Shown here one piece after another: positions 17,153 to 23,749 of a DNA stretch of 40,845 bases. The position numbers were made by a program, and so were the translations under genes. The stretch is from NCBI RefSeq assembly GCF_900499075.1, contig NZ_UIHC01000029.1, forward strand, positions 1 through 40,845. Reading direction: 5' to 3'. The notes under the pieces were generated by a model that was not told the origin of the DNA, searched no databases, and saw only the letters and a list, made by a program, of their open reading frames with translations. The DNA comes from Roseinatronobacter ekhonensis (GTDB lineage: Bacteria; Pseudomonadota; Alphaproteobacteria; Rhodobacterales; Rhodobacteraceae). The stretch's first letter is position 1; each line of letters opens with the position of its first letter.

Positions 17153-17168
17153 CCTTCGTCTCCGCCAC
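17153..17168 (+). repeat. Attachment-site repeat (distal copy)
   Basis: Exact second copy of CCTTCGTCTCCGCCAC, the tRNA-Ser 3' end. Marks the distal boundary of the mini element. Between the integrase start and this repeat (17034-17152) no gene is seen. Confidence 0.9.
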
Positions 17169-17193
17169 TTGCCCTTTAGAAACGGTTCTCCCG

Positions 17194-17215
17194 ATCCGGC
17201 TGCGGCCGGATTTTT
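17194..17215 (+). terminator. Rho-independent terminator, probably that of tRNA-Ser
   Basis: Stem ATCCGGC (17194-17200) / GCCGGAT (17205-17211), 4-nt loop TGCG, followed by a T run (17211-17215). It lies 26 bp beyond the distal attachment repeat in tRNA orientation and serves no plus-strand gene now, so before integration it probably sat about 26 bp behind the tRNA. Confidence 0.85.
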
Positions 17216-17533
17216 CCGTTAGTTTGGGGGGTTATGCGGGAGAAGCTAAACACCGGCCCTAGTAGGCGGAGTGCTCAAAGCATTCTCTCCGGGCCGATAT
17301 TCTCCGGACCTCATGACTGCGCCGATTTGGTGTTTAGGTTGTAAGTCGTTGGGGTGATGCGATTTTTTGTCGGTGCCGCTAAGCACTCCGACGCCGGTCG
17401 CGTTCGTAAAATAGGCCTCAGATCCAAACCTCGCCGTCTGGGGTTAGCAGACTTCATACAAAGCCTTTGGGCTCCACCCGCTTCTCATTATTGGATAGGT
17501 GGGTGGAACCCAGCCATTGACAACGGCTCTAGT
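17216..17533. other. Non-coding gap between tRNA terminator and hsdR
   Basis: About 318 bp with no supportable gene. One weak inverted repeat (TCCACCC / GGGTGGA near 17475-17510) lies downstream of hsdR but has no T run, so I do not call it a terminator. The junction between core chromosome and the restriction island probably lies here. Confidence 0.5.
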
Positions 17534-20509
17534 TCAGCTGCGAGTAGCAGCCGAACCGGTTTGCGCCGCCTTGTCGGCATAGGTCGCCGCGAAGATCGTC
17601 TCCGAGAGCCATTTCTTGAACGATGGATTGTCGCTGAACTGTTTGAACAGCTCGGTATGGTCCGTCAGCAGCTCGATGACAGCGCGCTCCAGTGCCTTGT
17701 CATGCTCAATGCGGGCGTTCTGCTTGTCCGAGTTCTGCATCGCATTCTGGTAGGCCTTGTCCGCCGCAACCTTCGTGGGGAGTTCCTCAGCGATCACCTT
17801 CCCGATCTTGTCGGCGTCTTTCCAATCGATGTTGCCGAACATCTCGTTAAACGTTTTCAGAATGTTGCTCAGCAGGTCCAGTTCCGGTTCAGGCTTGCGA
17901 CCGCCTCCGCCCAACGGCACAGGTCCGATTTCCGCGTCGGCATCGGGAAGCGCAATCGCCATTGTCGCCTGCGCCTCGACCCGGTAGCTGTCCATGTCGA
18001 TGGCTTCGAGGATGCCCTTCGAGAGATCCTGCTCCTCAGGCGCCGGCAATTTCGGGGTGAGGAAGTTCAGAAATATCGAGAGCTTCTCCCATTCCGCATT
18101 CGTGTAGGGCAGGATGGCCGCGAGGAATCCATAGGTGCGCGTGAAAGCCTTCGCCTTGCCCTTAAAGTCTACCTGCCCATCTTCATCCAGGTCGGCCTTG
18201 TATACCGCGACACAGGCGTCGAGGATGGGGTCGAGCTTGTCCCGGTCGGCGCCACCGAGATAGAGCGCCACGAGGTCCTCCACCTGCTCCCAGGAGTAGG
18301 CTTGGTAGCCGTCGAGCCGCGCTTTCAAGTCGTGCAGCTTGTTCGGATCGGTCTCTTCGCTCAGGATCGTCGTGCGGTAATAGTCCTCGAACGACGCCTT
18401 GATGCCATCCACATCGTTCATGAAATCCAGCACGAAGGTGTCGTGCTTCTGCGGATGTGCCCGGTTCAGGCGTGACAACGTCTGCACGGCCTTGATGCCC
18501 GACAGCGTCTTATCCACGTACATCGTGTGCAGCAGCGGCTCATCGTAACCAGTCTGGAACTTGTCGGCGACGATGAGGAACCGGTATGGGTCCTTCTGGA
18601 TCGTCTCCTCGATCTTGTTGCTCGGAAAGCCATTGAGCGACGCCTCGGTCACCTTCTGGTCGCCGTATTCGTGCTCTCCGGAGAAGGCAACGATGGCCTG
18701 GTAGGGGCTCTTTCGCTCCTTCAGATACTCCCCGAAGGCGTGAAAATACTGGATGGCGCGGTGAATTCCGCTGGTCACCACCATGGCGCGCGCTGCTCGG
18801 CCGATTTTGCGATGGGCCATCACCTGGTCGTGGAAATGATCGACCATGATCTCCGCCTTCTTGCGGATGGCATGGTCATGGGATTCGACATAGCGCCGGA
18901 GCTTTTTCTGCGCCCGCTTGGCGTCGAACTGCGGATCGTCCTCCACCGTCTTCATGAGCCGGTAGTAGCTCTCGACCGGCGTGTAGTGCTTGAGCACGTC
19001 GAGGATGAAACCCTCTTCGATGGCCTGCTTCATCGAATAATTGTGGAATGGGACGTGCCTGACTTTCCCGCCCTCGGGGACCGCCGTGCCGAAAATCTCC
19101 AGTGTCTTGTTCTTGGGCGTAGCGGTGAAAGCGAAATAGCTCGCGTTCGGCAGCACCTTCCGCGCTTCCATCAGTCGGTTGATGGTGTCCTCGACCGTTT
19201 CCTCTTCTTCCTCGGCGCCGTTCGCGGCGAGTGCGATGTTCATCTTCGCCGAGGTCCGGCCGCCCTGGCTGGAATGCGCCTCGTCGATGATGATGGCGAA
19301 GGTTCGCCCGCGATGCCCGTCCCCGATCTCATCCAGGATGAACGGGAACTTCTGCACCGTGGTGATGATGATCTTCTTGCCCTGCTGCAGAAAGGTCCGC
19401 AGCTGCTGCGACCCTTCGGTCACCGCTCCGACGATGGAAGACACCTGTGCGAACTGCTTGATGGTGTCGCGGATCTGCTTGTCGAGCACGCGGCGGTCGG
19501 TGACCACGATTACGGTGTCGAAGGTCGGCTTGCCACCGGTCTCCAGCCCGATCAGCTGGTGGCCAAGCCAGGCAATCGAGTTGCTCTTGCCCGAACCTGC
19601 CGAGTGCTGGATCAGGTAGCGCCGCCCGGCGCCCGAGGCCTCGGCATCCGTCAGCAGCTTGCGCACGACGTCGAGCTGGTGAAAGCGCGGGAAGACCTGC
19701 TTCGGCGGCTTCTTCTTTCCCCGCTCGTCCGTTTCCTCGACCACCTGCGCATAGTTTTCCAGGATGTCGGTGAGGTTGCGCTTGGTAAGGACCTGCTTCC
19801 ACAGATAATCGGTCTTCAGGCCATGGGGGTTCGGCGGGTTCCCCGCGCCGTCGTTCCAGCCCTTGTTGAACGGCAGGAACCAGGACGCCTTGCCCTTCAG
19901 GTGCGCGCACATCCGCACCTCGTGGTCGTCCACGGCGAAATGGACGACGCAGCGGCCGAACTGGAACAGCAGCTCCTTGGGATCGCGGTCGCGCTTGTAC
20001 TGCTCAATCGCGTCCTCGACCGTCTGCTTGGTCAGGCTGTTTTTCAGCTCGAACGTTGCCACGGGCAGGCCGTTGATGAACAGCGCCACGTCGAGCGACA
20101 GCTTGGTCGCATCCTTGGAATAGTGCAGCTGGCGGGTGACGCTGAAGACGTTGGCGGCGAACAGCTCCTCGGCCTTCACGTTGCCGGGGGTCGGCGTGCC
20201 GAAGAACAGCTCGACCGAGCCGGGGCCGTGCTTCACGCCGCCCCGCAGCACGTCGATGACGCCACGCTTTGCGATCTCGCCTTGCAGCCGGTGCAGGAAC
20301 TGCAGCCGCTTCGGTCCGTCCACGCCGATGCCGAGGGCTTCGACGGCCTCCGGCTGCGTGGCGTTCAGGAAGTCGAACAGCTTCGCCAGGTCGACGGCAT
20401 GGTCCCGGTCGAAATCCTTCGAGTCCCCGGCGACGTAAACCGCCTCGTCGATCAGCGAGCGGACGATGAGGGCTTCGAGGCCTTTTTCGCTGGTGTCAGT
20501 CGTCGGCAT
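17534..20509 (-). CDS. hsdR: Type I restriction enzyme, HsdR subunit
   Basis: 991 residues, normal length. HsdR supplies DNA translocation and cleavage in the R2M2S complex. The N-terminal PD-(D/E)xK nuclease is visible as LDVALFINGLPVATFELKN (D140, E154, K156). The SF2 motor follows, with Walker A HSAGSGKS (302-309) and the DEAH box (409-412) in IIIDEAHSSQGGRTS, then the helicase motifs around FQTGYDEPLLHTMYVDK and LSRLNRAHPQK. The C-terminal helical domain binds the methylase core. The ATG at 20509 lies inside the hsdS reading frame (14-bp overlap), so the subunits are translationally coupled. It is the last gene of the operon; nothing in the sequence suggests inactivation. Confidence 0.96.
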   Translation of the reverse strand: MPTTDTSEKGLEALIVRSLIDEAVYVAGDSKDFDRDHAVDLAKLFDFLNATQPEAVEALGIGVDGPKRLQFLHRLQGEIAKRGVIDVLRGGVKHGPGSVELFFGTPTPGNVKAEELFAANVFSVTRQLHYSKDATKLSLDVALFINGLPVATFELKNSLTKQTVEDAIEQYKRDRDPKELLFQFGRCVVHFAVDDHEVRMCAHLKGKASWFLPFNKGWNDGAGNPPNPHGLKTDYLWKQVLTKRNLTDILENYAQVVEETDERGKKKPPKQVFPRFHQLDVVRKLLTDAEASGAGRRYLIQHSAGSGKSNSIAWLGHQLIGLETGGKPTFDTVIVVTDRRVLDKQIRDTIKQFAQVSSIVGAVTEGSQQLRTFLQQGKKIIITTVQKFPFILDEIGDGHRGRTFAIIIDEAHSSQGGRTSAKMNIALAANGAEEEEETVEDTINRLMEARKVLPNASYFAFTATPKNKTLEIFGTAVPEGGKVRHVPFHNYSMKQAIEEGFILDVLKHYTPVESYYRLMKTVEDDPQFDAKRAQKKLRRYVESHDHAIRKKAEIMVDHFHDQVMAHRKIGRAARAMVVTSGIHRAIQYFHAFGEYLKERKSPYQAIVAFSGEHEYGDQKVTEASLNGFPSNKIEETIQKDPYRFLIVADKFQTGYDEPLLHTMYVDKTLSGIKAVQTLSRLNRAHPQKHDTFVLDFMNDVDGIKASFEDYYRTTILSEETDPNKLHDLKARLDGYQAYSWEQVEDLVALYLGGADRDKLDPILDACVAVYKADLDEDGQVDFKGKAKAFTRTYGFLAAILPYTNAEWEKLSIFLNFLTPKLPAPEEQDLSKGILEAIDMDSYRVEAQATMAIALPDADAEIGPVPLGGGGRKPEPELDLLSNILKTFNEMFGNIDWKDADKIGKVIAEELPTKVAADKAYQNAMQNSDKQNARIEHDKALERAVIELLTDHTELFKQFSDNPSFKKWLSETIFAATYADKAAQTGSAATRS

Positions 20510-22628
20510 CGGCCCCCTCCATCACCTCGGCGTCGTCGCTTTCCAGTTCTTCCTCAAGCGTGTCGTCCTCGTCGGCGATCGGCTCGTCTGCAGGTGCGGC
20601 GATCTCGATATGGCGCACGTCCAGCTTGCCGGTGACGACATCGGCAATCAGGCGCTCGCGGTATTCTGCTATCAGCGCGATCTCATTTTCAGTCCGGCTA
20701 ATTGCATTGGTGAGCGTGCTGGTTTCCGACGCGATTGAACTCAGCATTGTTTCCTGCTCGTCGGGGCTCGGAGGAAAGGCAATGCGGAGATTGCCGATGA
20801 AGCCCCACTCGGCACGCGGCATCTTTGCTCCGAAGGTTGAGCTATTCACGATGTCGATTACTGTTTTCGAGCAGAGCTTGACCTCTAGAAATTTGGCGCT
20901 TGGTAAGTCTTCTATAGGCCGCAGAACCAAGAACTCTCCGACACAGACCCCGGATTGCTGCGGCCGCGTCACCTTTGCGAGGTAAGGACGGAGCTTGCCG
21001 AAAAGCACATCGCCAGCTGCAAACCGCTTCACCTGACTGTCAAAAGCTATGTCGTCGCCTGGTGGTGTGATTTCACCCGTCCAGCTCTTTACATGCTCAA
21101 GCGCGATGTAGGTGTCCCCATCGCTGAGAGAGTTCGTTTGCTCGGTGACGTTGCGAACCAGTGTTTTCAACCGCTTGACCTCCCAATGCGCCGGAACCTC
21201 AGGCATCCAGTCGATGCCGGTGGGCTTCATTGGGGCATTGGGGTCGAGGCCGCGCGTGACGGCCCGGTTGATGATCGCCTGCTTCTGCTCGGTCAACAGC
21301 CCGATCAGCCGCCGCTTGTTGCGGATCAGGCGGCGGACTTGCACTTCCTTGGCGTGAAGGAAGGCAACCATGCGCTCCTGCTCCTCGCGCGGCGGGCAAG
21401 GGAACGCGATGTCGAGGAACTTGTCGGGATAGAGCCGCAACCGCGATGCCCGAATGCCGGTCGAGCGGCAGATGTACTCCCACCTCAGCATCGGCGTGCG
21501 CAGGAGGTAGTCGACGTACTCGGGTAGGAAGTCCTCCGAGTTCAGGGGTCGATAGACGCCATAGGCCGGGCTTACGATCCCCACGTTCTTCGAGACGCCA
21601 AGCGCCGACATCCACGCCCACATCGTGTTGATGACCACGTCGTTCGGCCGCGCCACCTTGTGGCCGACGTAGGACTCGGCCTTAAACATTGTCACGTTCT
21701 TCTGGCTGCGCGGTGTCACGCCGGTGGTGTGGGAGACTGAAAGCAGCTCCTCCTCGCCAGTCCGCGAACGCTCGTCGATTTCGCGGAAGAAGTACTTTCC
21801 GCGCTTCTCCTGCCAATGCGCCGGGATCTCACCGAGCCAATGAACTCGCGCGGGTCTATATGTCGGATATGCTGCTGGCGACTGCTTCGGTTTCGCCTCG
21901 ACGGCGGGATTGGCTTGAATATCCATTTGGCCCTTGGCGATCATCGGCTGGTCGAAAAGCGAGGGTTGCGGCAGGTCGCGCGGCGGTGGCGGTGCAACCG
22001 ATCGCGACGGGTGCGGCTCGATCCCGACCGGCTGGGAGGCTCCGTCGGCGGTGCAAATCACCTCGATCGGCCGCTGGAACAGAAGAAACTCGGGGATCGC
22101 CAGGGGCTCTACGGCGTGCAGGCTCTCCGCCTCAGCGCCCTTCAGCTGCTCGCGAAGCTCCATCAGCAGGCGGCCCAGCACGTTCATGCCGACGAGCGAA
22201 CCGTCGTCGGCCACCTTCGCGCCCCAGAAATCATCTTTGCGAGACTGCTCGACGATGGGGCGGTCCTCGGTTGCCAGCAGCAGCCTGCCGAACTCGCGCC
22301 AGTTCTGCGCCAGCTTCACCCGAAGACACCAGCGCATGATCTTCACGCGCACCGCGTCCCAGTCCGGCCGCGAGTCCTTGCGGAACGGCTTGCTGCGCAT
22401 CTTCGCCGTCATCGGGCTATGCTCGTCGATGATCTTGCGCTGCACGTCCGGCAGATGCGGGAAGCGGCAGGCCTGGTAGAGGGCTTCCGACGTGCGGATG
22501 CGAACCCCGTTCACCCGCAGCGGAAAGCCCGGCGCCATGTTCGACAGACCGCCAAACCGCTCGTTCGTCTTCAGGAAGACGACGCTGGCAGAGGGATCAT
22601 ACGTGCGAACCTGGCTGGCTTGGGACAT
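20496..22628 (-). CDS. hsdS: NADAR domain fused to type I specificity subunit HsdS
   Basis: 710 residues from the ATG at 22628, which shares one base with the upstream gene's stop; the frame stays open to 23078, but that part is the shadow of the PRTase gene. Residues 15-162 are a NADAR (YbiA/DUF1768-like) domain: ERFGGLSNM, TSEALYQACRF (E48), MRWCLRVKLAQN (W100), IVEQSRKDDFWGAK (D133, W135) and GMNVLGRLLMELR. NADAR proteins cleave N-glycosidic bonds and some remove ADP-ribose from guanine. A Pro-rich linker (163-257) leads to a full HsdS: target-recognition domain 1 (from VHWLGEIPAHW, 262), a conserved helix (EEQERMVAFLHAKEVQVRRL), domain 2 (from GIDWMPEVPAHW, 471) and a second helix. The last about 39 residues are strongly acidic. 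Length is about 710 against the usual about 400-450, owing to the fusion. Confidence 0.9.
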   Translation of the reverse strand: MSQASQVRTYDPSASVVFLKTNERFGGLSNMAPGFPLRVNGVRIRTSEALYQACRFPHLPDVQRKIIDEHSPMTAKMRSKPFRKDSRPDWDAVRVKIMRWCLRVKLAQNWREFGRLLLATEDRPIVEQSRKDDFWGAKVADDGSLVGMNVLGRLLMELREQLKGAEAESLHAVEPLAIPEFLLFQRPIEVICTADGASQPVGIEPHPSRSVAPPPPRDLPQPSLFDQPMIAKGQMDIQANPAVEAKPKQSPAAYPTYRPARVHWLGEIPAHWQEKRGKYFFREIDERSRTGEEELLSVSHTTGVTPRSQKNVTMFKAESYVGHKVARPNDVVINTMWAWMSALGVSKNVGIVSPAYGVYRPLNSEDFLPEYVDYLLRTPMLRWEYICRSTGIRASRLRLYPDKFLDIAFPCPPREEQERMVAFLHAKEVQVRRLIRNKRRLIGLLTEQKQAIINRAVTRGLDPNAPMKPTGIDWMPEVPAHWEVKRLKTLVRNVTEQTNSLSDGDTYIALEHVKSWTGEITPPGDDIAFDSQVKRFAAGDVLFGKLRPYLAKVTRPQQSGVCVGEFLVLRPIEDLPSAKFLEVKLCSKTVIDIVNSSTFGAKMPRAEWGFIGNLRIAFPPSPDEQETMLSSIASETSTLTNAISRTENEIALIAEYRERLIADVVTGKLDVRHIEIAAPADEPIADEDDTLEEELESDDAEVMEGADADD

Positions 22629-23662
22629 CAGAACACGTCCTTCGCCAGCATCGCCATGAAGCGCTTCATCGACGTGTCGCTGTTGGTCGTCCGCGGGAAC
22701 AGGGGATGCCAGGGATCGCCGGCCCAAAGTGCTAGGGGCGCGTTGTTCGGGCAGTTCCTGAATGTGACGATTAGCGAGCCGAAGCCAAGCGTGTCGAGGA
22801 TCATGTTGCCGAGCGGTCGCTGGTACTGGTTCAGGTGCGGGCACATTTGCCGGATGCGCATGCCTGCCTTCAGGAATTCCACTTCCAGAAGCTGGCGGCC
22901 GGCATCGCTGGAGAAGATACCGTTCCCGCCGATATGACCTGCGGTGCGCAGATTTGGCGGAAAGCGCATGCCAGCCACATAGGCTTTCACTCCCTCGTCC
23001 TCGGGGATCGCAACCGGCCTCAAAACATCTGACGTTGTTGTGTGGGCCTTCCGGTCTTCCAGCTCGATTTCGCGCCACCAGGTCAGGTCAATATTTTTGC
23101 CCGCGGCCTTCGCCGCTTCTTTGATTTTGCCGTTGGCGTAGTACTGGCCGCCGCTATGCAGCGCGATCGTGATGACGTGCACCTTCGCTTCGGCCGGAGC
23201 CTGCTCAGCGATCCATGTTTCGAGATCGCGCCTGACACGGTTCCCGGTGAAGATGGCGTCATCCAGATAGACGAAAGCGTGGGGTGCAGCGCCGCAGTCG
23301 GCAGCTTCAAACCCGCACTTTTTCTCCAGCACCTTGCTGAACAGCGCGAGCATCTCCTTCTGGCTGGCGCCGCCGCCCTGAATGTCAAGGAACTTCACGC
23401 CCTTCCAGAAGGCGCATGGGTCCTCGCCGACGAGCTTTTCGGTTTGGAACAGTCCGGCCAGGAACTTTCTCGTCCCCTTTCGCGAGAAGTAGGTGTGCTT
23501 GAGGACGTGGTCCATCTCGCGCAGGATGGGGATTTGTACTGCTGCATCGAACTGGCTGATCCAACGCTCGACCCGTTCTGGTGTCGGTACTTCCCCGTCG
23601 GCTTCCCGGTAGTCGGCAGTTGTAGCTGCAATCGACGCCAAAAGGTCATCTCGTTCAGCCAT
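22628..23662 (-). CDS. Phosphoribosyltransferase-like protein (PRTase-CE type) in RM operon
   Basis: 344 residues from the ATG at 23662, which has a strong GGAGGA ribosome site; the frame opens at 23704. The PRPP-binding loop of type I phosphoribosyltransferases is clear: AFVYLDDAIFTGNRVRRDL (129-147), two acidic residues followed by the TG turn. A C-terminal segment, GSLIVTFRNCPNNAPLALWA (295-314), with the N-x-PNN...W pattern, is what I remember from PRTase-like proteins of bacterial conflict systems (PRTase-CE). Members would transfer or remove a phosphoribosyl group, or simply bind a nucleotide; the substrate is unknown. It lies between hsdM (87-bp gap) and the NADAR::HsdS gene (stop and start overlap), so it is part of the restriction operon rather than a passer-by. 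Confidence 0.8.
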   Translation of the reverse strand: MAERDDLLASIAATTADYREADGEVPTPERVERWISQFDAAVQIPILREMDHVLKHTYFSRKGTRKFLAGLFQTEKLVGEDPCAFWKGVKFLDIQGGGASQKEMLALFSKVLEKKCGFEAADCGAAPHAFVYLDDAIFTGNRVRRDLETWIAEQAPAEAKVHVITIALHSGGQYYANGKIKEAAKAAGKNIDLTWWREIELEDRKAHTTTSDVLRPVAIPEDEGVKAYVAGMRFPPNLRTAGHIGGNGIFSSDAGRQLLEVEFLKAGMRIRQMCPHLNQYQRPLGNMILDTLGFGSLIVTFRNCPNNAPLALWAGDPWHPLFPRTTNSDTSMKRFMAMLAKDVF

Positions 23663-23749
23663 ATATAATTCCTCCGCGCTGGCATCGCTTCCAAGCTCCA
23701 CCAAAGAAGCCCTCGCGATAAGTATTGATGTTTTGCACTGCCGGCATGC

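Larger units (their letters stand above)
13318..17168. mobile_element. 3.85-kb tRNA-Ser integrative element (satellite-like mini island)
   Basis: It is bounded by the 16-bp direct repeats and contains a P4-type integrase, an AlpA-like protein, a winged-helix protein, an HGGxSTG protein, an unknown protein and a membrane protein. There are no capsid, conjugation or obvious replication-initiation genes other than the winged-helix protein, so it should depend on a helper for transfer. The gene set resembles phage-satellite or minimal integrative islands. The five minus-strand genes run from the distal end towards the tRNA; the membrane-protein cargo is convergent with them. Confidence 0.85.

Noticed and set aside
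17470-17512. TCCACCC / GGGTGGA inverted repeat after hsdR
   Set aside because: Long loop and no T run; not convincing as a terminator.
17354-18475. 373-residue open frame on the plus strand
   Set aside because: Mostly antisense to hsdR; only its first part is in the non-coding gap, and no ribosome site is seen.
18527-20635. 702-residue open frame on the plus strand
   Set aside because: Antisense to hsdR, whose motifs are clear; the translation is repetitive Arg/Leu/Val and unlike a protein.
22629-23078. N-terminal extension of the NADAR::HsdS frame
   Set aside because: It overlaps the PRTase gene in another frame and has shadow-like composition; the ATG at 22628 overlaps the PRTase stop and starts the conserved domain.
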